From Prochlorococcus marinus str. MIT 1214 (lineage in GTDB: Bacteria > Cyanobacteriota > Cyanobacteriia > PCC-6307 > Cyanobiaceae): a DNA stretch of 64,000 nt. Below are positions 17,218-26,830 of this stretch, piece by piece; positions within the stretch are counted from its first letter, which is position 1, and each line of letters begins with the position of its first letter. The notes under the pieces were generated by a model. The model saw nothing but the letters and a program-made list of their open reading frames with translations. It did not search any database and had not been told where the DNA came from. A program made the position numbers and the translations under genes. The DNA is taken from the NCBI RefSeq assembly GCF_027359355.1, contig NZ_CP114777.1, forward strand, positions 248,001-312,000, in the 5' to 3' direction.

Positions 17218-17966
17218 TATAAATTAGATTTAATCGGTGTATTCTCGCCTCTAAGAATACAATGACTTATGTCCCAATTATAGTTAGTCCAAATTTCCTC
17301 ATTTAGCTTAAAGTTTGCGCCACTAAAGTCTTTAAACTTTACCTTTGTTGGCATCGCAGAGCAATATGGTCTGCTATCAGGTTTTGCTAAATATTGTTGA
17401 TGATAATCCTCAGCAAAATAGAACTTAATATCATTTTGAATCTCTGTAGTAATTTCTCCAAAGCCATTATTTTGTAGCTCTTTTTGGTAGCTATTTTTGC
17501 TTTGTATTGCTTTACTTAGCTGATCTTTGCTTGTCGTATAAATGGCAGATCTATATTGGCTTCCACTATCGTTACCCTGACGATTGCCCTGTGTTGGATC
17601 ATGGCATTCCCAAAATAACTTTAGTAAGTCGCTTAAATCAATTTTATTATTATTCCAAACAACTCTTACGACTTCACTATGACCTGTTAGGCCAGAACAT
17701 ACTTCTCTATAGTTTGGGTTGTCCTTCTGACCGCCAGCATATCCCACGGCAGTATTAACAACTCCTGGCAACCTCCAGAAACCTTTCTCTGCTCCCCAAA
17801 AGCAGCCACATCCAAAAAATATTTCTTGCTCATTCTCTTTTGGTTTTGCGCTTAGATCAATTTTTAATATTGTATGAAGCACTTTCTTCTTTAGCTTTTC
17901 TGTACTTTTATCAGAATATAGCTTATCAATTATTATTGTTAAATAGTCACTTATCTTTTTAATCAT
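17217..17966 (-). CDS. msrA: Peptide-methionine (S)-S-oxide reductase
   Basis: Repairs methionine-S-sulfoxide in oxidised proteins. The active-site motif GCGCFWGAEKGFW (catalytic Cys in GCFWG) and the downstream TAVGYAGG are present, plus the conserved EVVRVVWN strand and YHQQYLAKP region. At 249 residues it is longer than the usual 170-210, with an N-terminal extension of about 45 residues that is basic and not an obvious signal peptide. It starts 5 bases after the stop of the upstream membrane-protein gene and is coupled to the downstream peptide, so these three form an operon. Confidence 0.92.
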   Translation of the reverse strand: MIKKISDYLTIIIDKLYSDKSTEKLKKKVLHTILKIDLSAKPKENEQEIFFGCGCFWGAEKGFWRLPGVVNTAVGYAGGQKDNPNYREVCSGLTGHSEVVRVVWNNNKIDLSDLLKLFWECHDPTQGNRQGNDSGSQYRSAIYTTSKDQLSKAIQSKNSYQKELQNNGFGEITTEIQNDIKFYFAEDYHQQYLAKPDSRPYCSAMPTKVKFKDFSGANFKLNEEIWTNYNWDISHCILRGENTPIKSNL

Positions 17967-17970
17967 AACT

Positions 17971-18216
17971 TTAATTTATAGTTTCTATTTTTATATGATT
18001 TATTAGTGTAGTAACAAATGCAAATAACAAGAAAGGGAGGCTTAATACAAGGATTAAACCAACACCTAAAAGAGCGAAAATTGGTCTTGATGAGCCCATT
18101 AATGCAAGACCTGCAGCAAGACTTACAAAAATCACACCCATCCATGCAAGGATTTGAATGTAAATATCGCCAAATGCTAGATCGCAAATAAGTTTATATT
18201 TTGTTAATTCGCTCAT
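17971..18216 (-). CDS. Two-span membrane protein (81 aa)
   Basis: Two hydrophobic helices separated by a short basic turn (GSSRP): the first around residues 20-41 (ILAWMGVIFVSLAAGLALMG), the second around 46-70 (FALLGVGLILVLSLPFLLFA). ATG start at 18216. It precedes msrA by 4 bases and probably shares its transcript. Looks like a conserved cyanobacterial membrane protein; no function recognised. Confidence 0.65.
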   Translation of the reverse strand: MSELTKYKLICDLAFGDIYIQILAWMGVIFVSLAAGLALMGSSRPIFALLGVGLILVLSLPFLLFAFVTTLINHIKIETIN

Positions 18217-18306
18217 GATTTCATAATTATCTTAATGAACATAATTGTTTTTCTATCTTATATCTAATTAAGTTCGAATTGATTAAAAAACTTTAATAAG
18301 TAATGA

Positions 18307-20076
18307 TTAATCATCTGATTGAAGTTGCTCTTTAGCTTTTTCTCTCTCCCACATGCTTTTATATAAACCATCTTTCTTAATTAAGAATTGATGAGTTCCC
18401 TCTTGTACAATTTTTCCATCACTCATTACTAATATTCGATCACACGCAGCAGCAGCTGATAGTTGATGACTAATCATTAATACCGTTTTACTATATTGGT
18501 TTTTTATCGTTTGAAGTATTGCCGAAGCTGTTTTATTGTCCACACTTGCTAAAGCATCATCAAGAACAATTATTTTTGAATCTACAAGTAATGCTCTACT
18601 TAGAGCTGTTCGTTGTCTTTGTCCACCGCTAAGTGTTATGCCTCTTTCACCTACAAGTGTTTTCAGACCATCTGGAAAACCTTTTATGTCATCTGTCATT
18701 CGCGCTTCATAGGCTGATTGCTGGACTTTATCTAAGGAGGCTTCTGGATTTCCGTATTTTATATTTTCAGAAAGTGTTTCTGTAAAAAGATATCCCTCTT
18801 GAGGCACTAGCGCGATATGGCTTCTTAATTGTTTTAGCTTTATTTCCAGAACATCATTCTCATCTAAAAACAATGTTCCTTCCTCGATTTTAATCATCCT
18901 TCCAAGAGCTCTTGCCAATGTTGTTTTACCGCAACCTACAGGGCCTACTAAAGCAACTATTTCTCCTGGATTTATTATGAATGAAATTTCATCAAGTATT
19001 TTTCTAGGAGAATCTTCATACTTTATTGAGAGGTTTCTTGCTTCTAACTTTCCTGAAATAGGTTTAGTTATATTTATAGTCTTGTCTTTATCTTTGATTG
19101 TTGGTTCATGATTTAGTAGCTCTTCTACTCTCTCTAAACTTACTTGGCCTAATTGAAAAGTATTAAGTGTGAATCCTAGTAAGGCTGTTGGGAAAACTAG
19201 TCTTTCTACATAAAGAATTAAAGCTACTAATCCTCCCACTGTAAGACTTCCACTGCTGAGTTGCCCACTACCTATTGCAATAAGAAGAAGCAAAGAGATT
19301 GAGGATAAACCTTGAAGTAATGGAAATAAAGTACTTGCAGTTCTTGCAAGGTTAATTGCAGCGTCTCTGTATTTAATATTTAATTTCGCGAATGCTTTTT
19401 GTTCAGCTTGTTCTTGACCATAAATCTTAATGGCGCTAATACCAGATAAATCTTCTTGGATTAATTCACTTAATTCTGATAATGCCTGTTGCTGCCGCTT
19501 TCTTTGTTTAACCATTCTTCCCCCAAACAAACCAACGGTGCCAAGTAAAACTGGATAGACGGATATGGCAAAAAAGGTTAAAAGTGGATCGATTGACAGC
19601 ATCGCTGGCAATGTAAATGTGTATGCCAATAATGTGTTTGTAAGACTAAGGACAGTGAAACCAAGCAATCTTCGAATGTTTTCTAAATCGCTAGTAGCTC
19701 TTGTTATTACTTCTCCAGTCCCTATGGTTTGAACCCATCCGGGATCTTGTTCCAACATGCGATCAAATAATTTTTGTCTTAATGAAACTTCTACTTGTCT
19801 ACCGACACCAAATACGAGTTGCCGAGATATCAACCTTGCTCCCCCCATCACTGTTGCCAAGAGTATTAACCATGTCGACTTATTTATGACGTATGAAAAT
19901 GTAAATCCTTCCTTTAGATCATCAACGATACTTCTAACTTCCATTGGAATTGCAACACTTAAAATATTTACAAAAATTAGACAGAATGCACCAATTATTA
20001 GCTCCTTCTTGTGTGGTCTTAGGTAGTTTTTTATTAGATCTAGTCTTAATGCAGCCATTCTTTTATTAATATGCAC
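18307..20076 (-). CDS. ABC exporter half-transporter (fused membrane and ATPase domains)
   Basis: 589 residues: about six N-terminal membrane helices (residues 20-310), then a nucleotide-binding domain with Walker A GPVGCGKTTLARAL, signature TLSGGQRQRTALSRAL, Walker B IIVLDDALASVD and switch His (MISHQ). The residue after the Walker B Asp is Asp rather than Glu, which occurs in some heterodimeric or lipid/drug exporters of the MdlAB/MsbA type. No partner half-transporter is adjacent, so it is either a homodimer or pairs with a distant gene. Substrate unknown. Divergent from the DUF3288 gene. Confidence 0.88.
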   Translation of the reverse strand: MHINKRMAALRLDLIKNYLRPHKKELIIGAFCLIFVNILSVAIPMEVRSIVDDLKEGFTFSYVINKSTWLILLATVMGGARLISRQLVFGVGRQVEVSLRQKLFDRMLEQDPGWVQTIGTGEVITRATSDLENIRRLLGFTVLSLTNTLLAYTFTLPAMLSIDPLLTFFAISVYPVLLGTVGLFGGRMVKQRKRQQQALSELSELIQEDLSGISAIKIYGQEQAEQKAFAKLNIKYRDAAINLARTASTLFPLLQGLSSISLLLLIAIGSGQLSSGSLTVGGLVALILYVERLVFPTALLGFTLNTFQLGQVSLERVEELLNHEPTIKDKDKTINITKPISGKLEARNLSIKYEDSPRKILDEISFIINPGEIVALVGPVGCGKTTLARALGRMIKIEEGTLFLDENDVLEIKLKQLRSHIALVPQEGYLFTETLSENIKYGNPEASLDKVQQSAYEARMTDDIKGFPDGLKTLVGERGITLSGGQRQRTALSRALLVDSKIIVLDDALASVDNKTASAILQTIKNQYSKTVLMISHQLSAAAACDRILVMSDGKIVQEGTHQFLIKKDGLYKSMWEREKAKEQLQSDD

Positions 20077-20132
20077 ACTAACCTAGGCAATATAAGCCCA
20101 TGGACGTGAGTAAAATCCAATTTAACTAATTT

Positions 20133-20444
20133 ATGAACGAGGCTCAAAATCACCCACTGTATTCAACAGATAGAGAAAATCTTGATCGTTTATGTGCCAT
20201 AGATTCGCCAACTTCTAACAATTTTGTTGAACTAGCTAGATTAATAATTCGCTATCAAGATTTTAAAGGTGCTGAAGATCTTAATTCTGACATGGAAAAA
20301 TTATTAAAAAAATGGAGCATTAATCGTGAGAAATTAGAGGCAATAACAAGAAAACTTTGGTCAGAGGGATTTCGTCCTACAAGTCATTCAAGTCCTGAAA
20401 ACGTTGGTTCTGGGTTTGATACGTCCGATTCCTCTGAAGCTTAA
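20133..20444 (+). CDS. DUF3288-family cyanobacterial protein
   Basis: 103 residues. The N-terminal HPLYSTDRENLDRL pattern followed by a helical core (ELARLIIRYQDFKGAEDLN, then LLKKWSINREKLEAITRKLW) fits DUF3288, a cyanobacteria-specific family of unknown function. The last 20 residues are a Ser/Gly-rich disordered tail. ATG start; no membrane segment. Confidence 0.75.
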   Translation: MNEAQNHPLYSTDRENLDRLCAIDSPTSNNFVELARLIIRYQDFKGAEDLNSDMEKLLKKWSINREKLEAITRKLWSEGFRPTSHSSPENVGSGFDTSDSSEA

Positions 20445-20505
20445 TGTTAGGAAATTATTTTTTTATTTAAACAACTTATATAGTTGATATATTAATGATT
20501 AAGTT

Positions 20506-20559
20506 ATGAACAATATTCTGCTGGGAATGCTTAGCATTCAGCCACTTTCTGATAAATGA
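20506..20559 (+). promoter_or_regulatory. Possible 17-codon upstream ORF overlapping the trpD start
   Basis: An ATG at 20506 opens a 17-codon frame ([17 protein letters not shown]). Its TGA overlaps the trpD ATG as ATGA, the classic layout for coupled translation. A hairpin is present inside it at 20520-20542 (GCTG-GG-AATGC pairing with GCATTCAGC). It contains no Trp codon, so it is not a classical attenuator leader. Whether it is translated is unknown. Confidence 0.3.
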
Positions 20560-21593
20560 CCCCATTAAATCCTATATCTTTTTCAGTAATCCTTGAATCA
20601 CTTCTTTCAGCCAATGATTTAACTGAAGAGCAATCTAATTTTTTAATGAATTCATGGCTTGAAGATAAAATTGAACCAGTTCAAACGGGGGCATTATTAG
20701 CGGCATTTAGAGCAAAGGGTGTTTCAGGTGATGAGCTTTCTGCAATGGCAAAAATCCTTCAAGATGCCTCGATTACACCATCGGATTTGCCACCTTTTGA
20801 CTTGGTTGATACATGTGGTACTGGTGGAGATGGAGCTAACACATTCAATATTTCTACAGCAGTTGCTTTTGTCTCAGCTGCATTAGGAGTGAAAATTGCT
20901 AAACATGGTAATCGTAGTGCAAGTGGGAAGGTTGGATCAGCTGATGTGTTAGAAAAATTAGGATTACCTTTAAATGTTCCTTCCGAAAAAATTGTTCAAG
21001 CTTTAAAGAATTTGGGCATTACATTTCTTTTTGCTCCTTCTTGGCATCCTTCATTGGTAAACCTTGCTCCTTTAAGAAAAAGCTTAGGAGTTAGAACCAT
21101 TTTTAATTTGCTTGGTCCATTAGTTAACCCACTTAGACCAAAGTCTCAAGTATTGGGAGTAGCAAAAGCTGATTTACTTGATTCAATATCAGTAGCTTTA
21201 AAAGGAATGGGGCTTAAAAGAGCTGTAGTGGTTCATGGTGCGGGTGGTCTTGATGAGGCTTCTTTGGCTGGTCCTAATCAATTTCGGTTCTTAGATAAAG
21301 GTGTCATTAGATCTGAAATTATTAAACCCAGTGATCTTGGACTTACTGAAATCTCTAATGAATGTTTGAAAGGTGATGATTTGAAAAAAAACTCTCTAAT
21401 TTTAATGTCTTTACTTAAAGGAGAAGGAAATAAATATCACAAAGAAGTCGTAGCATTAAATACCGCTCTTGTTTTATGGGTATCTGGAGCTGAGGATGAT
21501 TTGTATTTAGGTGTCAAACGATCATTAGATTGTTTGAATACAGATAAATCATGGCTCCTTTTCAAGCAGTTAAGAGATTTTTTAGCCACCTAA
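20556..21593 (+). CDS. trpD: Anthranilate phosphoribosyltransferase
   Basis: Second step of tryptophan synthesis: transfers phosphoribose from PRPP to anthranilate. It has the family PRPP-binding motif [17 protein letters not shown] around residue 85, then [18 protein letters not shown] and the anthranilate-site residues around [20 protein letters not shown]. Length of 345 residues is normal. Start chosen at ATG 20556, giving an N-terminal helical dimerisation domain. It is followed 29 bases later by carA. Confidence 0.97.
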   Translation: MTPLNPISFSVILESLLSANDLTEEQSNFLMNSWLEDKIEPVQTGALLAAFRAKGVSGDELSAMAKILQDASITPSDLPPFDLVDTCGTGGDGANTFNISTAVAFVSAALGVKIAKHGNRSASGKVGSADVLEKLGLPLNVPSEKIVQALKNLGITFLFAPSWHPSLVNLAPLRKSLGVRTIFNLLGPLVNPLRPKSQVLGVAKADLLDSISVALKGMGLKRAVVVHGAGGLDEASLAGPNQFRFLDKGVIRSEIIKPSDLGLTEISNECLKGDDLKKNSLILMSLLKGEGNKYHKEVVALNTALVLWVSGAEDDLYLGVKRSLDCLNTDKSWLLFKQLRDFLAT

Positions 21594-21622
21594 TTCTTTT
21601 AACCTGATAAACCGTATTTCTT

Positions 21623-22777
21623 ATGTTTTTTGATACTGATTGCTCTGCAATATTGTTATTAGAAGATGGGACCTATTTTGAAGGATTGTCTTTTGGTTCA
21701 GTAGGGACTGTTTCTGGAGAAGTCGTATTTAATACTGGTATGACAGGATATCAGGAAGTCATAACTGACCCAAGTTATTACGGACAGTTAATTACTTTTA
21801 CCTACCCAGAAATTGGAAATACTGGATTCAATTCTGAGGATAATGAATCATCAAATCCTTCAGTTAAAGGAGTAATAGCTCGTCAAATATCTAAAACTTC
21901 AAGTAACTGGAGACATGAAATTTCGTTTGAAAAATGGTTAAAGGATGAAAATGTTGTTGGAATTCATGGAATAGATACAAGAGCACTTGTTAGACATATA
22001 AGAGAATCTGGGTCTCTGAATGGAGTTATTTCATCAGAGTCAAACTATTCAATTGCTGATTTATTTTCACTTTTAGAAGAATCTCCTTCAATGAGTGGTC
22101 TCAATCTTGTTGATAAAGTAACAACTAAAAGCTCTTTTAAAGTTAATTCAAGTTGTCCTGTTTTATTTGATAAGAGAATTAAAAATATTCAAAGAATTCC
22201 ATACAAAGTTGTCGCTATAGATTTTGGTATAAAGAAATCGATATTAGATCGATTAGTCGCTCATGGTTGTGAAGTAACTGTTTTGCCTGCAAATGCTGAA
22301 ATATCAGATGTTTTAGCTTTATCCCCTGAAGGTGTTTTCCTTTCCAATGGACCTGGCGATCCATCCACAGTTGAGAGTGGTATTAACCTTGCTAAAAATT
22401 TAATTGAATACAAAAAAATACCTGTTTTTGGAATTTGCTTAGGTCATCAGATCCTTGGATTGGCTTTGGGTGGAAAAACATTTAAACTTTCTTACGGGCA
22501 CAGAGGATTAAATCATCCATGTGGATTGAATGGAAAAGTTGAAATTACCAGTCAAAATCATGGTTTCGCTTTGAATTCAGATTCTCTTAATACCGACAAA
22601 GTAAAAATTACACGATTTAATTTAAATGACCAAACAGTTGCAGCTATTTCAGTAATTGATATGCCTTTCTTTGGGGTTCAATATCACCCTGAGGCAAGCC
22701 CAGGCCCTCACGATGCTGATCATCATTTTAATCATTTCGTAACCTTAATCGAAGAACGGAGAAGAATCGTGGATTAA
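21623..22777 (+). CDS. carA: Carbamoyl-phosphate synthase small (glutaminase) subunit
   Basis: Provides ammonia from glutamine to CarB for carbamoyl phosphate, feeding pyrimidines and arginine. The class I amidotransferase domain has nucleophile Cys272 in [12 protein letters not shown] and the His/Glu pair in [15 protein letters not shown]. The N-terminal CarA domain begins [14 protein letters not shown]. Length of 384 residues is typical. The partner carB is not in this window. Confidence 0.97.
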   Translation: MFFDTDCSAILLLEDGTYFEGLSFGSVGTVSGEVVFNTGMTGYQEVITDPSYYGQLITFTYPEIGNTGFNSEDNESSNPSVKGVIARQISKTSSNWRHEISFEKWLKDENVVGIHGIDTRALVRHIRESGSLNGVISSESNYSIADLFSLLEESPSMSGLNLVDKVTTKSSFKVNSSCPVLFDKRIKNIQRIPYKVVAIDFGIKKSILDRLVAHGCEVTVLPANAEISDVLALSPEGVFLSNGPGDPSTVESGINLAKNLIEYKKIPVFGICLGHQILGLALGGKTFKLSYGHRGLNHPCGLNGKVEITSQNHGFALNSDSLNTDKVKITRFNLNDQTVAAISVIDMPFFGVQYHPEASPGPHDADHHFNHFVTLIEERRRIVD

Positions 22778-22814
22778 TTTGGTTTCTATCACTACACTTC
22801 CATCATGAAGACAT

Positions 22815-22820
22815 AGGGGA
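22815..22820 (+). promoter_or_regulatory. Ribosome-binding site of the STAS gene
   Basis: AGGGGA is one of the few clear purine-rich sites in this stretch and is well spaced from ATA at 22829. It is far (71 bases) from the GTG at 22892. It therefore supports a start in the non-standard region rather than at the GTG. Confidence 0.5.
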
Positions 22821-22828
22821 CTAATTCC

Positions 22829-23194
22829 ATAGCTGAATTACAACGACTTACTGTTTCTCTTAGAGGTGGTTTTAACCAGCAAAATGGTTGTTTGGTGATA
22901 AATTTCACTGGTCAACTAGATGCCTATTCGGAGAAGCAATTCACTACATATATCAATGAAGTTTTAGCTTCTAATCAACTTTCAGTCGTTATTGATTTAT
23001 CTAATATCGATTTCATTGATTCTTGTGGCCTAGGTGCAATGGTTCAAGCTGTTAAAAAATGCACTCAATCCAAAAGAGCATTTAATGTTGTTGGCAATCC
23101 TAGAGTTGTTCAAACAATTAAACTAGTTCGCTTAGAGGAATACCTACACCTTGCACCAGATCTAAATACAGCAATTGCTAAATTGTCAGCTTGA
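22829..23194 (+). CDS. STAS-domain anti-sigma factor antagonist-like protein (non-standard start)
   Basis: Anti-anti-sigma (SpoIIAA-like) protein. The domain runs LQRLTVSLRGG, then CLVINFTGQLDAYSEKQF, with the phosphorylatable Ser in FIDSCGLGAMVQA. The first standard start, GTG at 22892, would cut off the first beta strand. The frame stays open upstream to a TAG at 22814 with no ATG, GTG or TTG before codon 20. An AGGGGA ribosome-binding site at 22815-22820 lies 8 bases before ATA at 22829, so an AUA start is proposed. If the GTG is used, the protein is 100 residues and lacks that strand. It overlaps the next gene as TTGA. Confidence 0.78.
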   Translation: MAELQRLTVSLRGGFNQQNGCLVINFTGQLDAYSEKQFTTYINEVLASNQLSVVIDLSNIDFIDSCGLGAMVQAVKKCTQSKRAFNVVGNPRVVQTIKLVRLEEYLHLAPDLNTAIAKLSA

Positions 23195-23589
23195 CTGATT
23201 GGATTCGCTCTTACAAATCAACCATCTCTCCAGATGGCTTAGGTCCTTTGCAATTAGCTTGGCTTGGTGATTCTGTATGGGAAATGCATCAAAGGTTGAG
23301 ATATTGCACTAGTCCAATGCGATCAAAGGATTTGCATAATGCTGTTGTTAATGAGGTGAATGCATCCAGTCAAGCTAGAGCAATCCGAAAAATCGAACCT
23401 TTTTTAACTGATGTTGAAAAGGATTTCCTCAGAAAAGGTAGAAACAAAGCAGGGAGAGGCCCTAAAAATGTAGATGCAGCCACATATGCAATTGCTACAG
23501 GATTTGAGACTATTGTTGGATGGTTGTTTTTGAAAAATCCAAATCGGCTTGCTGATTTATTCGATCTTCTTGATCGACCCATTAACTAG
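23191..23589 (+). CDS. mrnC: Mini-ribonuclease III (Mini-III)
   Basis: RNase III catalytic domain without a dsRNA-binding domain, 132 residues. It shows the Mini-III pattern: LAWLGDSVWEMHQRL with catalytic Asp, AVVNEVNASSQA, then FLRKGRNKAGRGPKNVDAATYAIATG with the second acidic set. In other bacteria and plastids Mini-III matures 23S rRNA. The TTG start overlaps the STAS stop as TTGA, so translation is coupled. The next gene, an rRNA methyltransferase, fits a role in rRNA metabolism. Confidence 0.9.
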   Translation: MTDWIRSYKSTISPDGLGPLQLAWLGDSVWEMHQRLRYCTSPMRSKDLHNAVVNEVNASSQARAIRKIEPFLTDVEKDFLRKGRNKAGRGPKNVDAATYAIATGFETIVGWLFLKNPNRLADLFDLLDRPIN

Positions 23590-23606
23590 ACAATAGTTCT
23601 TATAAA

Positions 23607-24857
23607 ATGAGTTATCGTTTCAATAAAGACACAAGGAATTCAAAAAACTCTTCATTTAATAAACGAAGTAGTAATTATTCTCGTCAAGATAATGACATAA
23701 AAAAGTCAAACTTTAATGATCAAAGAAGAGCAAACAATAAAATCAATCGTCTTTCATCTGATCAAGTAAATCAATACTCATCAGATAAAGAATCATCTGA
23801 AAGATTAAGAAGTAGTAACCATTCAAATTCTAATTACAGAGGATCTAATCGATTTGAACGAAAATCGATTAACTCTTCATACAGAAAGCAAAATTCTCAA
23901 GAAACTAACAATTACAGAGGATCCAATCGATTCGAAAGGAAATCGACAAAACCTTCATTCCGAAATCAGAATTCTCAGGAAACGAACAATTACAGAAGAG
24001 AAGAAAATAAAACACCTCTTTCATATTCGGAAAGTTTCACCAAAACATTAAGTGATGATTTAATTTGGGGCCGGCATTCAACTGAGGCAGCTCTTTTAGG
24101 TGGCAGAGCAATTCATAGAATTTGGTGTACCTCTGAATTACGAAGTTCACCAAAGTTTTTTCAACTTCTCAAAGAATCAAAATCTTCTGGAGTCTTGGTT
24201 GAAGAAGTTTCCTGGTCAAGGCTTGGCCAGCTTACAAATGGCGCAGTTCATCAAGGAATAGTTTTACAAATTGCCGCATCCAAAACACATGACTTGAAGA
24301 ATTTAATAGATGCTTGCAAAGCTTTTGGTGATTCATCATTGCTTTTGGCCTTAGATGGATTAACTGATCCTCAAAATCTTGGAGCAATAATTCGATCGGC
24401 CGAAGCTCTTGGTGCTCAAGGCTTAATCCTCCCACAAAGGCGCAGTGCAGGTTTAACTGGATCTGTTGCAAAAGTCGCTGCTGGAGCTCTGGAACATTTG
24501 CCGGTGGCAAGAGTTGTTAATTTAAATAGGTCTTTGGAAAAGTTAAAAGATGAAGGTTATACCGTTCTTGGCCTTGCGGAGGAAGGGCCTTCTACATTAT
24601 CTGAAATCAAATTTATAGGACCTTTAGTTGTAGTCGTTGGGTCCGAAGATAAAGGAATTTCTTTAATAACTAGAAGGTTATGTGACCATTTAGTAAGGAT
24701 TCCTCTTAAAGGGGTGACTACAAGTCTTAATGCATCAGTCGCTACGTCTATTTTCTTATATGAAGTGGCAAGATCTAGATGGATGCGCTCAATCTCTGGG
24801 CAAGATCCTTCTCCTAGATTATTGAAACCTCAGATTTCATCTGAAAATAACAACTAA
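23607..24857 (+). CDS. RlmB-type 23S rRNA 2'-O-methyltransferase (SpoU/TrmH family) with repetitive N-terminus
   Basis: C-terminal 260 residues are a SpoU methyltransferase. A substrate-binding domain begins DDLIWGRHSTEAALLGG, followed by the motifs LALDGLTDPQNLGAIIRSAE, VVVVGSEDKGISLI and RIPLKGVTTSLNASVATSI. The first 150 residues are a low-complexity Asn/Ser/Arg-rich region containing two tandem 26-residue repeats (NYRGSNRFERKS...) encoded by a 78-base duplication at 23832-23987. The likely role is Gm2251-type methylation of 23S rRNA. The N-terminal extension is probably disordered and RNA-binding. Confidence 0.88.
   Translation: MSYRFNKDTRNSKNSSFNKRSSNYSRQDNDIKKSNFNDQRRANNKINRLSSDQVNQYSSDKESSERLRSSNHSNSNYRGSNRFERKSINSSYRKQNSQETNNYRGSNRFERKSTKPSFRNQNSQETNNYRREENKTPLSYSESFTKTLSDDLIWGRHSTEAALLGGRAIHRIWCTSELRSSPKFFQLLKESKSSGVLVEEVSWSRLGQLTNGAVHQGIVLQIAASKTHDLKNLIDACKAFGDSSLLLALDGLTDPQNLGAIIRSAEALGAQGLILPQRRSAGLTGSVAKVAAGALEHLPVARVVNLNRSLEKLKDEGYTVLGLAEEGPSTLSEIKFIGPLVVVVGSEDKGISLITRRLCDHLVRIPLKGVTTSLNASVATSIFLYEVARSRWMRSISGQDPSPRLLKPQISSENNN
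23832..23987 (+). repeat. 78-base tandem duplication inside the methyltransferase gene
   Basis: Two in-frame copies of 78 bases (23832-23909 and 23910-23987) encode NYRGSNRFERKS followed by a Ser/Lys/Asn-rich 14-residue tail. A third partial start (NYRRE) follows at 23988. Copies have diverged at several codons, so the duplication is not very recent. Confidence 0.8.
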
Positions 24858-25084
24858 TCTCTTTAAATTTAATCTTTAAAAGAAGCGTATATTTTTTATA
24901 GTTTTATTAGGATTTATAAAACATCATAATTAAATTAGATTATTAATTGCATCACCCACAGCTTTTTATACTCAACATTTTTTGACTTCAAATATATGTT
25001 TCATCATCAAGTGAACATAATATTCCATTTTTATTTGATAAACATCTAGTAAAGAAAGTATAGTAAATTAAATGCAGTTTACTT

Positions 25085-25315
25085 ATGGGTCCCATTAGGG
25101 CTCTTCGAAGCTTAGGTAATAGTTTTGGCTTGGCCTGGTGGGCCAAGGTTGAGACAATTCAACCAGAGGTAACTTATTGGTTTGGTCCTTTTCTAACTCG
25201 CCGTAGCTTGAAAGTCAGATTAAATGCTTTTATAGAAGATCTTTCTGCAGAGTCACCCAAGAAAATTAATCATAGTTTAATTAGGTGTCGCCGTAATGAG
25301 CCTCTAACGTCATAA
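25085..25315 (+). CDS. DUF1816-family protein (76 aa)
   Basis: Small soluble cyanobacterial protein. The stretch [20 protein letters not shown] followed by [17 protein letters not shown] matches DUF1816 (Trp-rich start, YYFGPF motif, YIEDL motif), a family distantly like phycobilisome linker CpcD ends. Function unknown. ATG start; gatA follows 29 bases later. Confidence 0.75.
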   Translation: MGPIRALRSLGNSFGLAWWAKVETIQPEVTYWFGPFLTRRSLKVRLNAFIEDLSAESPKKINHSLIRCRRNEPLTS

Positions 25316-25344
25316 GCTTAAAAATATTTTTTTATAATTTAATA

Positions 25345-26805
25345 ATGACTTTTGAAGACTTACGCCAGAAATTGAAAAGTGGTGAGGTCTCTTCTAAAGA
25401 GCTTGTTCAAGAAAAAATAAACCGAATAAAACAATTAGATCCAACTCTGAATTCCTTTCTAACAGTTAATAGTGAGCTAGCCCTAAGCAAAGCTGACCAT
25501 ATCGATAAACAAATAGCTTCTGGCGACCATTTACCTCCTTTGTCAGGAATACCCATTGCTATAAAAGACAACCTTTGTACAAAAGGAATTAAGACAACTT
25601 GCGCAAGCAAGATTTTAGACAACTTTGTACCGCCATATGAGTCAACAGTTACAAAAAAACTTTTGAACGCAGGAGCAATAATGATTGGCAAGACAAATAT
25701 GGATGAATTTGCTATGGGCAGTTCTACAGAAACCTCTGCATTTGGTCCTACTTTGAATCCATGGAACATTACAAAAGTACCAGGAGGCAGCTCTGGTGGT
25801 AGTGCAGCTTCTGTTGCTGCTGGATTATGTTACGGATCTCTTGGTTCTGATACTGGCGGCTCAATTCGACAACCTGCTTCTTTTTGTGGCGTTGTTGGCA
25901 TGAAACCAACTTATGGCCGAGTAAGTCGATGGGGGTTAATAGCTTTTGCTAGCTCTTTAGATCAGGTTGGTCCATTTGCGAATAATGTTTCTGATGCAGC
26001 TGAAATCTTGCAAGTAATATCAGGCAAAGATGAGTTTGATTCAACTACTGTTGATATTCCTGTTCCCAATTATTTAGAGAGCCTGTCTAAGTCAATTAAG
26101 GGTATGAAAATAGGCTTAATCGATAACTGCTTTGATCATGAAGGCTTAGCCACTGATGTTAAAGAATCTGTTCTTGGCTCTGCCTCGCTTCTAGAAAACT
26201 TAGGCGCAGAAATTGTTAATGTTTCTTGTCCTCGTTTCAATGATGGAATTGCTACCTATTACGTTATTGCCCCATCTGAAGCTTCAGCGAATCTAGCTAG
26301 ATACGACGGTGTCAAATATGGATTCCGCTCGGAAGATGCACAATCTCTTATAGAAATGACCTCCAAAAGTAGAGCACTTGGTTTTGGAAGTGAAGTTAAA
26401 CGAAGAATTCTTATTGGAACCTATGCCCTATCCGCTGGTTATGTTGATGCTTACTACAAGAAAGCCCAGCAAGTTCGAACTTTGATACGGAGAGACTTTG
26501 ATGATGCTTTTAAAAAAGTAGATGTTTTGTTAGCTCCAACAGCACCTACTACTGCTTTCGGCTCTGGAGATAATATGGATAATCCAATGGCGATGTATCT
26601 ATCGGATTTATTGACGATTCCGGCAAATTTAGCTGGATTGCCTGCAATCAGCCTGCCATGTGGTTTTGATAAATCCGGTTTACCAATAGGCTTACAGCTA
26701 ATAGGAAATGTTTTTGAAGAAGGGAAGCTTCTTCAAGTAGCTAATCAATTCGAGAAAGCTGCTGAGGTTTATAAAAATAGGCCTAAAACAGATTTCACGT
26801 TATAA
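25345..26805 (+). CDS. gatA: Glutamyl-tRNA(Gln)/aspartyl-tRNA(Asn) amidotransferase subunit A
   Basis: Amidase of the GatCAB complex, making Gln-tRNA(Gln) by transamidation in organisms without GlnRS. The amidase triad is visible as Lys74 (IAIKDNLC), Ser149 ([11 protein letters not shown]) and Ser173 ([10 protein letters not shown]). Length of 486 residues is typical. gatB and gatC are not in this window. ATG start. Confidence 0.97.
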   Translation: MTFEDLRQKLKSGEVSSKELVQEKINRIKQLDPTLNSFLTVNSELALSKADHIDKQIASGDHLPPLSGIPIAIKDNLCTKGIKTTCASKILDNFVPPYESTVTKKLLNAGAIMIGKTNMDEFAMGSSTETSAFGPTLNPWNITKVPGGSSGGSAASVAAGLCYGSLGSDTGGSIRQPASFCGVVGMKPTYGRVSRWGLIAFASSLDQVGPFANNVSDAAEILQVISGKDEFDSTTVDIPVPNYLESLSKSIKGMKIGLIDNCFDHEGLATDVKESVLGSASLLENLGAEIVNVSCPRFNDGIATYYVIAPSEASANLARYDGVKYGFRSEDAQSLIEMTSKSRALGFGSEVKRRILIGTYALSAGYVDAYYKKAQQVRTLIRRDFDDAFKKVDVLLAPTAPTTAFGSGDNMDNPMAMYLSDLLTIPANLAGLPAISLPCGFDKSGLPIGLQLIGNVFEEGKLLQVANQFEKAAEVYKNRPKTDFTL

Positions 26806-26830
26806 AGTTTGAACCACTTCATGTGGAGAA

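Noticed and set aside
24232-24510. 92-residue minus-strand ORF within the methyltransferase gene
   Set aside because: Lies entirely in the coding strand of a conserved SpoU domain, Leu-rich translation only.
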